From Mycobacterium sp. (GTDB lineage: Bacteria > Actinomycetota > Actinomycetes > Mycobacteriales > Mycobacteriaceae), in NCBI GenBank assembly GCA_031292695.1, contig JARLGS010000191.1:1-38348 (forward strand): DNA of 38,348 bases, read 5' to 3'. Positions within the stretch are counted from its first letter, which is position 1. Each line of letters opens with the position of its first letter. Made by a program: the position numbers and the translations under genes. This document shows, one piece after another, positions 1-8,849 of the stretch. The notes below the pieces were generated by a model. The model worked only from the letters and a program-made list of their open reading frames with translations, was not told where the DNA came from and did not search any database.

Positions 1-1260
1 CGCGCCCGCGCCAAAACCAAAGGCCTGGACACCTCCGGGCTCGACGGCGTGCTCGCGGTGGACCCGCAGTCCCGCACCGCCGAGGTCCAGGGCATGTGCA
101 CCTACGAGACGCTGGTGGCAGCCACGCTGCCATTCGGTCTGGCGCCGTTGGTCGTTCCGCAGCTCAAGACCATCACCCTCGGCGGCGCGGTCACCGGGCT
201 GGGTATCGAGTCCTCGTCGTTCCGCAACGGTCTGCCCCATGAGTCGGTGCAGGAGTTGGACATTCTCACCGGCGCCGGCGAATTGGTCACGGCGTCACCG
301 GACGCGCACTCCGACTTGTTCTGCGCCTTCCCGAATTCGTATGGGACATTGGGTTATTCGGTGCGCCTGCGGATCGAGCTGGAACCGGTGCAGCCGTTCG
401 TGGAGCTGCGACACCTGCGTTTCCGCCGAGTGGCAGATCTGGTCGACGCGCTGCAGCGGATCCTCGACATCGGTGGGCACGACGGCGTCCCGGTCGACTA
501 TCTCGACGGCGTCGTATTCGGCCCCGACGAAGGCTACCTCTGCCTGGGGATGAAGACATCGACCGACGGGCCGATCAGCGATTACACCGGACAGCGCATC
601 TTCTACCAGTCCATCCAGCACGACGCCGGTGAGCGGCACGACCGGCTGACCATCGCCGATTACCTCTGGCGCTGGGACACCGACTGGTTCTGGTGCTCCA
701 GGGCATTCGGTGCGCAGCGTCCCGCCATCCGCCGACTGTGGCCCCGCCGGTACCGGCGCAGCAGCTTCTACTGGAAGCTGGTCGGCCTGGACCAGCGCTA
801 CCACCTCGCGGACCGCATCGACCGGCACAGCCTGCGCGCGCCGGACCAGCCGCTGCGCGAGCGCGTGGTGCAGGACGTCGAGGTGCCCGTCGAGCGCGTG
901 ACCGAGTTTCTGGACTGGTTCCTGCGGAATGTGCCGATCACCCCGATCTGGTTGTGCCCGTTGCGGTTGCGCGGCGACACCGCGTGGCCGCTGTATCCGA
1001 TGCGACCCCATCACAACTACGTCAACGTCGGCTTCTGGTCCTCGGTGCCGGCCGGCGATACGCCCGGCCAGACAAACCGGCTGATCGAGGACAAGGTCGG
1101 CGAGCTGGCCGGCCACAAATCGCTGTACTCCGAATCGTTCTACTCAGCAACGGATTTCGACCGACTGTATGGCGGGGAGGCCTATCGGAAGGTCAAGGAC
1201 GTCTACGACCCAGATTCGCGGTTACTCGACCTGTATGAGAAGGCGGTGCAACGACAATGA
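1..1260 (+). CDS. FAD-binding oxidoreductase (Rv3719-like), 5' end cut by the window
   Basis: The reading frame is open from base 1, so the true start lies upstream; 419 codons are visible. The visible part begins within an FAD_4 (PP-loop type) binding domain: a stretch GGAVTGLGIESSSFRNGLP is typical of flavin-linked oxidases of the VAO/DSEL class, and the C-terminal part with HHNYVNVGFW resembles the DIMINUTO/24-sterol-reductase-like branch. The stop codon overlaps the next ATG (ATGA at 1257-1260), so it is translationally coupled to a methyltransferase gene. In mycobacteria a related pair (TmsA reductase with TmsB methyltransferase) makes 10-methyl-stearic (tuberculostearic) acid from oleoyl phospholipid; this pair matches the Rv3719/Rv3720 paralogues in layout. 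The role in acyl-chain reduction after methylation is inference. The substrate is not visible from sequence. Confidence 0.8.
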   Translation, partial: RARAKTKGLDTSGLDGVLAVDPQSRTAEVQGMCTYETLVAATLPFGLAPLVVPQLKTITLGGAVTGLGIESSSFRNGLPHESVQELDILTGAGELVTASPDAHSDLFCAFPNSYGTLGYSVRLRIELEPVQPFVELRHLRFRRVADLVDALQRILDIGGHDGVPVDYLDGVVFGPDEGYLCLGMKTSTDGPISDYTGQRIFYQSIQHDAGERHDRLTIADYLWRWDTDWFWCSRAFGAQRPAIRRLWPRRYRRSSFYWKLVGLDQRYHLADRIDRHSLRAPDQPLRERVVQDVEVPVERVTEFLDWFLRNVPITPIWLCPLRLRGDTAWPLYPMRPHHNYVNVGFWSSVPAGDTPGQTNRLIEDKVGELAGHKSLYSESFYSATDFDRLYGGEAYRKVKDVYDPDSRLLDLYEKAVQRQ

Positions 1261-2567
1261 CGGTGTTTGACGAACGCAGCGCGACCGAATCCGGCAAGCT
1301 CACCCTGGCCCAGGTGCTGGAGAGTTTGACCGACGGCCAGCTGCCACTGAGGTTTGAGGCCTACGACGGCAGTTCAGCCGGTCCCGAGGATGCCCGACTG
1401 GGGTTCAACCTGCTCACCCCACGCGGCACCACCTACCTGGCCACGGCCCCCGGGGATCTCGGTATGGCGCGCGCCTACGTCGCCGGTGATCTCGCCGCGC
1501 TCGGGGTGCATCCCGGTGATCCGTACGAACTGCTCAAGGCGCTGGCCGAAAAGGTGGAATTCAGGCGCCCACCGGCCCGCGTGCTGGCGAACATCGTGCG
1601 ATCCATCGGCTTCGAGCACCTGCTGCCCATCGCCCCGCCCCCGCAGGAGGCCCTACCCCGCTGGCGCCGGATCGCAGAAGGCTTGCGGCACAGCAGAACC
1701 CGCGACGCCGAGGCCATCCACCACCACTATGACGTGTCGAACACCTTCTACGAGTGGGTGCTCGGGCCGTCGATGACCTACACCTGCGCGTGCTACCCGC
1801 GACCGGACGCCACCCTCGAAGAAGCCCAGGACAACAAGTACCGGCTGGTGTTCGACAAGCTACGGCTACAGCCCGGCGATCGGTTGCTCGACGTCGGCTG
1901 CGGCTGGGGCGGCATGGTCCGCTATGCCGCCGCTCGGGGCGTCCACGCCACCGGGGTGACGTTGTCGAAGGAACAGGCCACCTGGGCCCGGCGCGCCATC
2001 GCCGATGCGGGGCTTGGCGACCTGGCCGAAGTACGCCACGGCGACTACCGCGATGTGCACGCCGGCGGCTTCGATGCGGTGTCCTCGATCGGCCTGACCG
2101 AGCACATCGGGGTGGGGAACTACCCTGCCTACTTCGGGTTCCTGCGAGCCCGGCTGCGCCCCGGCGGGCTGCTGCTCAATCACTGCATCACGCGGCCGCA
2201 CAACCGGTCCGGGGCCAGCGTGGGCGGCTTCATCGACCGCTATGTGTTCCCCGATGGTGAGCTCACCGGGTCGGGACGAATCATCGCCGACGCCCAGGAC
2301 GCCGGGCTGGAGGTGCTGCACGAGGAGAACCTGCGGCAGCACTACGCGCTGACACTGCGCGACTGGTGCGCCAACCTGGTCGAGCACTGGGACGATGCGG
2401 TGGCCGAGGTAGGCCTGGCCACCGCCAAGGTCTGGGGCATGTACATGGCCGGCTCCCGGTTCGGCTTCGAGTCCAACGTGGTTCAGCTGCACCAGGTGCT
2501 GGCCGTCAAGTTGGACGACCACGGCGCCGACGGCGGTCTGCCGCTGCGGCCGTGGTGGACGCCCTGA
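1257..2567 (+). CDS. Cyclopropane-fatty-acyl-phospholipid synthase-like SAM methyltransferase (Rv3720-like)
   Basis: A 436-residue protein of the CFA/mycolic acid methyltransferase family. It has an N-terminal non-catalytic domain of about 150 residues, then HHHYDVSNTFYEWVLG and MTYTCACYP, which are hallmarks of CFA synthases. The SAM-binding motif LLDVGCGWGGM and the later SSIGLTEHIG segment (bicarbonate/active-site region in the family) follow. The family transfers a methyl group from SAM to the double bond of an acyl chain on a phospholipid. Its ATG overlaps the stop of the upstream flavoprotein, which argues that the two act in sequence: methylation, then reduction of the methylene intermediate, as for TmsB/TmsA. 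It ends 6 bp before the convergent dnaZX stop. The long N-terminal domain fits UfaA1/Rv3720 better than the mycolate-modifying MmaA/CmaA proteins, which are about 290 residues. Confidence 0.85.
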   Translation: MTVFDERSATESGKLTLAQVLESLTDGQLPLRFEAYDGSSAGPEDARLGFNLLTPRGTTYLATAPGDLGMARAYVAGDLAALGVHPGDPYELLKALAEKVEFRRPPARVLANIVRSIGFEHLLPIAPPPQEALPRWRRIAEGLRHSRTRDAEAIHHHYDVSNTFYEWVLGPSMTYTCACYPRPDATLEEAQDNKYRLVFDKLRLQPGDRLLDVGCGWGGMVRYAAARGVHATGVTLSKEQATWARRAIADAGLGDLAEVRHGDYRDVHAGGFDAVSSIGLTEHIGVGNYPAYFGFLRARLRPGGLLLNHCITRPHNRSGASVGGFIDRYVFPDGELTGSGRIIADAQDAGLEVLHEENLRQHYALTLRDWCANLVEHWDDAVAEVGLATAKVWGMYMAGSRFGFESNVVQLHQVLAVKLDDHGADGGLPLRPWWTP

Positions 2568-2573
2568 CCGCGG

Positions 2574-4601
2574 CTACTCGCCGATCGGCCGGGCCCCCAG
2601 CTCGGTCTTGAGCAGTTCCAGTGCCGCCTCTTCCGGATCGCGGCGCGGGACGTTCTGGCCGGTGTCGTTGGCGGCCTCGGCCAGCATGTCCTCCTCTTCG
2701 GCCCGCTCGACAGCAGCCTGCTGTTCAGGCGTCGGGGCCGCGGCGCGCGGCGCCGCAGCTGACGAGACGGCCGCGGCACCCGCCGGGGCGGCACCGGCGT
2801 CGCACCGCACCCGCCAGTTGACGCCGAGGGCATCCTTGAGGGCTTCCCGGATGACGTCCGTGTTGTGCTGCTCGCTGAGTCGTTTGGCCAGCGGCGGGGC
2901 CGGGTGGGCCAGCACCAGGGTGTCGTTCTCGACGGCACGGACCGTTGCTTCCATCAGCATGGCCTCCAAGGACCGGCTGCGCGCCCGGACCTTCTCCCGC
3001 ACCGTCGTCCACATGGCGCGGACCGCCGCGGCGTCCGGCTCTCCCGGCGTGCTCGGGGCGCTCGGGGCGCTCAGGGCGGCGGGTTCGGCAGCGGCGGGGC
3101 GTGGGGCCTCCGGAGCTGGGGCCGGAGCCGGCGGCGGGGCCACCGGTTCGGTTGCGGGCGGCGGCACCTCGACCGGTGAGGTTTCACGTTGAACCGGCCC
3201 GGTTTCGACGGCCGGACGTGGCTGCGGCGCCGGCGGAGTGGGCTGCGGTGGCGGAGCGACCGGCATCGGATCCGGATCGGGCTGCGAAACCGCCTGCGGT
3301 CCTTGACTTCTCCGGGTGAATTGGCGGCTGGCCGCCGCCGATAGAGCTACCGGGGCCGTATCGGTGGTCTCTGACGGCGCCGACGGCGCCACCTGGGCGG
3401 GGCGCTGCGGCATCGCCGCGACGCCTCCTTCTACGCTCGGGATGGAGACGTTCATCCGCGTCTCGATCCGCTCGATGCGTTGCAGCAGGGCGGCTTCCGT
3501 GTCGCTGGCCGACGGCAGCAGCAGCCGGGCGCACACCACTTCCAGCAGCAGTCGTGGTGCGGTCGCGCCGCGCATCTCCCCCAGCCCGGCGTGCACCACC
3601 TCGGCGTACCGGGTCAAGGTCGCGATGCCGATCTGGGCGGCCTGATCGCGCATGCGTTCCATGACGTCGTCCGGCGCGTCCACCACGCCACGGGCGGCCG
3701 CGTCTGGAACCACTTGCAGCACAATCAGATCCCGGAAACGCTCCAGCAGATCGGTGCCGAACCGGCGCGGGTCGTGTCCCGCGTCGATCACCGATTCGAC
3801 GGCCCCGAACAGGGCCGCGCCGTCCCCGGCGGCCAGCGCGTCGACGGCCCGGTCGATCAGCGCCAGATCGGTCGCGCCCAGCAGCGACAGCGCCCGCTGG
3901 TAGACGACGCGATTCTGCTCGGCCCCGGCCAGCAGCTGGTCGAGCACCGACAGCGTGTCCCGGGGCGAGCCACCCCCGGCGCGAATGACCAAGGGGTACA
4001 CCGCGTCATCGACGGCGACATCCTCCTGGGCGCAGATCTTCTCCAGCAGGCCGCGCATGGTCTTCGGCGGCAGCAGCCGGAACGGGTAATGGTGGGTGCG
4101 CGACCGGATGGTCGGCAGCACCTTCTCCGGTTCCGTGGTGGCGAAGACGAAGATCAGGTGCTCCGGCGGCTCCTCAACGATCTTGAGCAGCGCGTTGAAG
4201 CCGGCGTTGGTCACCATGTGCGCTTCGTCGATGATGAAGATGCGGTACCGCGACTGAGCCGGCGCGTAGAACGCCCGGTCGCGTAGTTCGCGGGTGTCGT
4301 CGACACCACCGTGGCTGGCCGCGTCGAGCTCGACCACGTCGATGTTGCCCGGTCCGTTCGGCGCCAGCGCCACGCACGAATGGCACACGCCGCACGGGTT
4401 GGCCGTCGGACCCTGCTCGCAGTTCAGCGACCGGGCCAGGATGCGCGCCGAGGACGTCTTGCCGCAACCGCGCGGCCCGGAGAACAGGTAGGCGTGGTTG
4501 ATCCGGCCCGCTTCCAGCGCGTTGCACAGCGGTTCGGTGACATGCTCCTGCCCGACTACCTCAGCGAAACTTGCCGGTCGGTACTTGCGGTAGAGAGCCA
4601 C
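2574..4601 (-). CDS. dnaX: DNA polymerase III subunits gamma and tau
   Basis: A 675-residue clamp-loader ATPase. Walker A GPRGCGKTS is at residues 42-50, four zinc-ligand cysteines are at 61, 70, 73 and 76, Walker B reads IIDEAH, and the sensor-1 region is EEPPEHLIFVFATTEPEKVL. An AAA+ lid and collar domain follows to about residue 370. A long Pro/Ala-rich linker (about 395-530) leads to the C-terminal tau domain that binds the polymerase. In mycobacteria it is often called dnaZX. The start is GTG; a TAGCCT hexamer lies 6 nt upstream with no Shine-Dalgarno, so it is probably translated from a leaderless mRNA. I see no obvious slippery A-rich frameshift site in the linker, so production of gamma by frameshifting is not supported here. 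Confidence 0.95.
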   Translation of the reverse strand: MALYRKYRPASFAEVVGQEHVTEPLCNALEAGRINHAYLFSGPRGCGKTSSARILARSLNCEQGPTANPCGVCHSCVALAPNGPGNIDVVELDAASHGGVDDTRELRDRAFYAPAQSRYRIFIIDEAHMVTNAGFNALLKIVEEPPEHLIFVFATTEPEKVLPTIRSRTHHYPFRLLPPKTMRGLLEKICAQEDVAVDDAVYPLVIRAGGGSPRDTLSVLDQLLAGAEQNRVVYQRALSLLGATDLALIDRAVDALAAGDGAALFGAVESVIDAGHDPRRFGTDLLERFRDLIVLQVVPDAAARGVVDAPDDVMERMRDQAAQIGIATLTRYAEVVHAGLGEMRGATAPRLLLEVVCARLLLPSASDTEAALLQRIERIETRMNVSIPSVEGGVAAMPQRPAQVAPSAPSETTDTAPVALSAAASRQFTRRSQGPQAVSQPDPDPMPVAPPPQPTPPAPQPRPAVETGPVQRETSPVEVPPPATEPVAPPPAPAPAPEAPRPAAAEPAALSAPSAPSTPGEPDAAAVRAMWTTVREKVRARSRSLEAMLMEATVRAVENDTLVLAHPAPPLAKRLSEQHNTDVIREALKDALGVNWRVRCDAGAAPAGAAAVSSAAAPRAAAPTPEQQAAVERAEEEDMLAEAANDTGQNVPRRDPEEAALELLKTELGARPIGE

Positions 4602-4607
4602 GGGAGA

Positions 4608-4613
4608 AGGCTA
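4608..4613 (-). promoter_or_regulatory. -10 hexamer for dnaX (leaderless)
   Basis: TAGCCT on the minus strand ends 6 nt before the GTG start at 4601. This matches the mycobacterial TANNNT -10 element placed so that transcription begins at the start codon. No good -35 is visible. Confidence 0.45.
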
Positions 4614-4672
4614 CCGAGCGGGACTGACGGGTCGCATCCCACGGCCCCGTGCAGTCGGCGACACTGATACCC

Positions 4673-6147
<1,475 letters not shown>

Positions 6148-6168
6148 TCAGATCGCGAAAACATAGGG

Positions 6169-6252
6169 GACCCCGCGCACCCGCCAGAGCCCATTGACCC
6201 TTGCTGCCTTCCGGCCCTGGGGGAGTTCACAGGATGGACGCCGCGCGGGGTC
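6169..6252 (-). ncRNA. ffs: Signal recognition particle RNA (4.5S, small bacterial type)
   Basis: Read on the minus strand the region holds GGGCCGGAAGGCAGCAAGGG, the conserved apical SRP RNA segment that binds Ffh. The ends pair perfectly over 10 bp: GACCCCGCGC at 6243-6252 (minus strand) with GCGCGGGGTC at 6169-6178. This gives a single long hairpin of about 84 nt, the size of the short actinobacterial SRP RNA. With Ffh it targets nascent membrane proteins to the translocon. The pairing may extend a base or two at each end. Confidence 0.93.
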
Positions 6253-6260
6253 CGGCCATG

Positions 6261-6266
6261 AGTGTA
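6261..6266 (-). promoter_or_regulatory. -10 hexamer for the SRP RNA gene
   Basis: TACACT on the minus strand lies 7-8 nt before the predicted 5' end of the SRP RNA, the expected place for a -10 element. No consensus -35 is seen 17-18 bp further upstream. Confidence 0.45.
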
Positions 6267-6312
6267 GTACCCACCCAGTGGCACGCCGGTAGGGCGTCGG
6301 ATCCGGGTCGGC

Positions 6313-6318
6313 TACCAT
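6313..6318 (+). promoter_or_regulatory. -10 hexamer for tRNA-Ser(GGA)
   Basis: TACCAT is located 7 nt before the first base of the tRNA at 6326, consistent with transcription starting at or next to the mature 5' end. Confidence 0.45.
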
Positions 6319-6325
6319 TGGCGGC

Positions 6326-6411
6326 GGAGGATTCGCCTAGTGGCCTATGGCGCTCGCCTGGAACGCGGGTTGGGTTAACAGCCCTCAGGGGTTCAAATCC
6401 CCTATCCTCCG
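6326..6411 (+). tRNA. tRNA-Ser, anticodon GGA
   Basis: The acceptor stem pairs GGAGGAT (6326-6332) with ATCCTCC (6404-6410), with discriminator G at 6411. The anticodon stem CTCGC/GCGGG encloses loop CTGGAAC, giving anticodon GGA at 6360-6362. A long variable arm and a GGTTCAAATCC T-loop region fit a class II tRNA-Ser of 86 nt. The CCA end is not encoded. It reads UCC (and UCU by wobble) codons. Confidence 0.95.
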
Positions 6412-6418
6412 CACTCGG

Positions 6419-6458
6419 TCCGGGGTGCGACCAGCTTATCACCCGGTCGCACCCCGGA
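6419..6458 (+). terminator. Hairpin terminator after tRNA-Ser(GGA)
   Basis: A 14-bp perfect stem, TCCGGGGTGCGACC with GGTCGCACCCCGGA, and a 12-nt loop directly follow the tRNA. There is no U-tract, as is common for mycobacterial intrinsic terminators. Confidence 0.75.
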
Positions 6459-6489
6459 TCCACATAGCGGCGAAACCTCGAGGAGCAGC

Positions 6490-7254
6490 ATGCGGCGGCC
6501 GGTAGCGATCTTTTGGCACGCGTCGTTCCTGATCCTGGCCGGGGTGCTGTATTTCTTCTTCACGCTGCCCCGCTGGAACGAGTTGACCGGCGACTGGTCG
6601 CACACCCTCGGCACCGCGATGCGCATCGTCTGTGGCCTGCTGATCGCCTTGTCCGCACTGCCGGTGCTGTTCACCCGCCAGCGCACCGCCCGGCCCGAGT
6701 TCGGCACTCCGCAGCTGGCCCTGACCCTCCGCACCTGGTCGATCGTCCTGCACATCGTCGCCGGCGTCTTGATCATCGGTACCGCGATCAGCGAAATCTG
6801 GCTGACCCTCGATCAGGCCGGCTCCTGGCTGTTCGGCATCTACGGCGCCGCCGCCGGCCTGGCCCTGCTCGCAGCCCTGGCCTTCTACCTGGCATTTGTC
6901 GCCGAGCTGCCACCGCCGCCGCCAGCACCGCTGAAGGTCAAGGACGGCAAGCGCCGCAACCGGCGCAAGGCCGACGTTGCCGACGTTGCCGCCGACACCG
7001 TCGTTGCCGCCGACGCCGCGACTGATGACAGCGACGCCACCAAAGACTCCGACGACGACGCACCCTCCAGCGCCGAGGACGGTAACGCCGACGACGCTGC
7101 CGTCGATGAAGCCGCTGGGAAGGCTGACGGTGAGGCGGACGATGAGACCGCCGAAGACGCCGCCAAGGACGAAGACGCTGACGACGCCATGGCCGGCAAG
7201 CTGCGTAACCGCCGCGTCGGCAAGGGTTCGGGCCTGTTTGGACGCGGAGCCTGA
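6490..7254 (+). CDS. lucA: LucA-like four-helix membrane protein with acidic tail (Rv3723-like)
   Basis: A 254-residue protein. The first 140 residues hold four hydrophobic segments (about 7-25, 40-60, 78-98, 113-137), then PPPPPAPLK, a basic patch KRRNRRK, and an Ala/Asp/Glu-rich low-complexity stretch of about 80 residues. It ends in a basic tail with GKGSGLFGRG. Position after the aminotransferase, SRP RNA and tRNA-Ser, plus the sequence pattern, match M. tuberculosis Rv3723, the lipid uptake coordinator LucA that stabilises the Mce1 and Mce4 fatty acid and cholesterol importers. ATG is preceded by GAGGAG 5 nt upstream. Function is carried over from the tubercle bacillus protein; the acidic tail is likely disordered and cytoplasmic. 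Confidence 0.8.
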   Translation: MRRPVAIFWHASFLILAGVLYFFFTLPRWNELTGDWSHTLGTAMRIVCGLLIALSALPVLFTRQRTARPEFGTPQLALTLRTWSIVLHIVAGVLIIGTAISEIWLTLDQAGSWLFGIYGAAAGLALLAALAFYLAFVAELPPPPPAPLKVKDGKRRNRRKADVADVAADTVVAADAATDDSDATKDSDDDAPSSAEDGNADDAAVDEAAGKADGEADDETAEDAAKDEDADDAMAGKLRNRRVGKGSGLFGRGA

Positions 7255-7298
7255 GGGTTAACTAGAAGGCGATCACCTCGCAGTCCGGAGGACAGCAC

Positions 7299-8327
7299 AT
7301 GGGCGGGTTCCGCATCCGCGGGCGGCTCGGCACCCTACTTGCCGCGGCTGTCCTCGTCATGGCCACTATCGGTCTGACTGTCGCCGCACCACCGCAGGCA
7401 GCACACGCGGACGTTCCCGACGCGGTAGCCACCGTCGAGCCGGCAACCGCCCGCGTAGACACCGTCATCAACTACCAGCATGCGATCGGGGCCGGCACCG
7501 GCATCGTGCTGGACGCCAATGGCGCGCTACTGACCAACTTCCATGTTGTGCAGGGCGCTGACAGCGTCGCCGCCACCGTCGGCGGGAAGCCGTACCGGGC
7601 GGACCTGGTGGGCTACGACCGGCGCCATGACATTGCGCTCTTGCAATTGCGGGGTGCCGCCGACTTGCCTGTGGCACCCATCGGTGACTCCTCGAGGCTG
7701 GCGGTGGGCGACGAGGCAGTGGCGCTCGGAAACGCCGACGGCAGTGGCAGCGCCCTGACCCACGAGGTCGGTCACATCATCGGACTGGGCCGGACCATCA
7801 GCGCCAAAGATGAGTTGACCGGTAGCTCCGAGCAGGTCACCGGCCTGATCCAGGTCGCCGCCCCGGTGCGCGCAGGCGATTCCGGCGGGCCGTTGGTCTC
7901 CGCTGACGGGCGGGTGATCGGCATGACGACAGCCGCCACCCTGAACTACAAGATGGGCCCCGGCGGCGAGGGCTTCGCGATCCCGATCAACGACGCGTTG
8001 GCGGTCGCCGGGCAGATCCGGTCGCGCACCCCGTCGGATGACGTACACATCGGTCAGCCGACGCTGCTTGGGGTCGGCGTGGGCGGTCCCGATCAGCAGT
8101 CTCAATTGCCCGGGGTGCTGATCCGCGACGTGATCAGCGGTGGGCCGGCGCAACAGGCGGGCCTCTTGCCGGGCGACGTGCTCGTCAGCATCGACTCGGT
8201 GACGGTGAGTTCGGCCAGTGCACTCACCAGCGTGCTGGACCGGCACTACCCCGGTGACGTGGTCGACCTGTTCTGGATCGACCGCGCCGGACAGCAGCAC
8301 ACCGGCAAGGCTGCGCTGACATCCTGA
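7299..8327 (+). CDS. Secreted PepA-like trypsin-fold serine protease with PDZ domain
   Basis: A 342-residue exported protease. A signal peptide covers residues 1 to about 37 (basic head, hydrophobic core, cleavage near AHA-DVP). The catalytic triad can be placed at His82 (TNFHVVQGA), Asp111 (RRHDIALLQL) and Ser195 (GDSGGP). A C-terminal PDZ domain occupies about 245-340 (GVLIRDVISGGPAQQAGLLPGDVLVSID). The closest family member I recognise is PepA (Rv0125, antigen Mtb32A), with similar order and length. GGAGG lies 7 nt before the ATG. It sits 44 bp after lucA on the same strand and could be co-transcribed. Expected to act in the periplasm or cell wall on misfolded or envelope proteins; no substrate can be read from sequence. 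Confidence 0.88.
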   Translation: MGGFRIRGRLGTLLAAAVLVMATIGLTVAAPPQAAHADVPDAVATVEPATARVDTVINYQHAIGAGTGIVLDANGALLTNFHVVQGADSVAATVGGKPYRADLVGYDRRHDIALLQLRGAADLPVAPIGDSSRLAVGDEAVALGNADGSGSALTHEVGHIIGLGRTISAKDELTGSSEQVTGLIQVAAPVRAGDSGGPLVSADGRVIGMTTAATLNYKMGPGGEGFAIPINDALAVAGQIRSRTPSDDVHIGQPTLLGVGVGGPDQQSQLPGVLIRDVISGGPAQQAGLLPGDVLVSIDSVTVSSASALTSVLDRHYPGDVVDLFWIDRAGQQHTGKAALTS

Positions 8328-8466
8328 CCGCATGCCCCTCGGCAGAAAAAATTTGCCTAGGTCGTCAAAGTTGCTGGATGGCGGCCTAAACCGGGCTTGT
8401 CACGGACAACGACACCCTGCAGCTTTGCCACACCGCCTCGGGCTGTTTCCCGCCGCGTCAGGGCCC

Positions 8467-8495
8467 TTGGCGGGGCGTCGATGGCGCGTTACATT
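8467..8495 (+). promoter_or_regulatory. SigA-like promoter for the 8572 gene
   Basis: TTGGCG (8467-8472) and TACATT (8490-8495) are separated by exactly 17 bp. Transcription would begin near 8502, giving a leader of about 70 nt before the GTG at 8572. Confidence 0.55.
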
Positions 8496-8571
8496 GGCCA
8501 CACCTAGAGACGCAAGAGCCTTCGGTCACAGCTGTTAGCGCGGCGGTCACCCGGTCAAGGGGAGTAGCCCA

Positions 8572-8841
8572 GTGGTCCACTTTTATGTGGCGGCGTACAC
8601 ATCAGCGTGGGCTGTCGTGGCCCTGGCGACCTATCTACTCGGCCGACATTGGTGCACCGAAGAGCAACCGCCGCACCACCGCGCACTCACCAGCGCACTG
8701 GCCGGCGCGATGTGGCCCATCATGGTGGTCGGCCTCCTGGAAGTGGGCACCGTCGCGTTGATGTCCGGCAGCCACGCCTTGCGCGACCCGGCTCTGGCTC
8801 CGGCTCCGGCCTATGCAGGCAACGTAGCGCCGCTGCCCTAG
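8572..8841 (+). CDS. Small two-helix membrane protein, unknown function
   Basis: An 89-residue protein starting at GTG with a strong AAGGGGAG Shine-Dalgarno 7 nt upstream (8557-8564) and a plausible -35/-10 pair further upstream. Two hydrophobic segments, about residues 4-24 and 41-64, are separated by a short polar loop with Cys28, two Glu and two His. The C-terminal 20 residues are Pro/Ala-rich (ALAPAPAYAG). I do not recognise a family. It stands alone between the protease gene and a convergent DUF2236 gene 8 bp beyond its stop. Confidence that it is a gene comes from the clear promoter and ribosome binding site. Confidence 0.6.
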   Translation: MVHFYVAAYTSAWAVVALATYLLGRHWCTEEQPPHHRALTSALAGAMWPIMVVGLLEVGTVALMSGSHALRDPALAPAPAYAGNVAPLP

Positions 8842-8849
8842 ACCCCGCC

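Noticed and set aside
2968..3320. Pro/Ala-rich linker of dnaX, checked for a slippery frameshift site
   Set aside because: No A- or T-run of the needed type was found, so programmed frameshifting is not claimed.
6971..7015. Short gccgacgttgcc-type repeats, considered as a CRISPR or minisatellite
   Set aside because: They lie in frame inside the lucA-like gene and encode an Ala/Asp-rich tail; there are no spacers.
8332..8538. 68-codon open frame after the protease gene
   Set aside because: No ribosome site, Arg-rich, and it covers the promoter of the 8572 gene; treated as intergenic.
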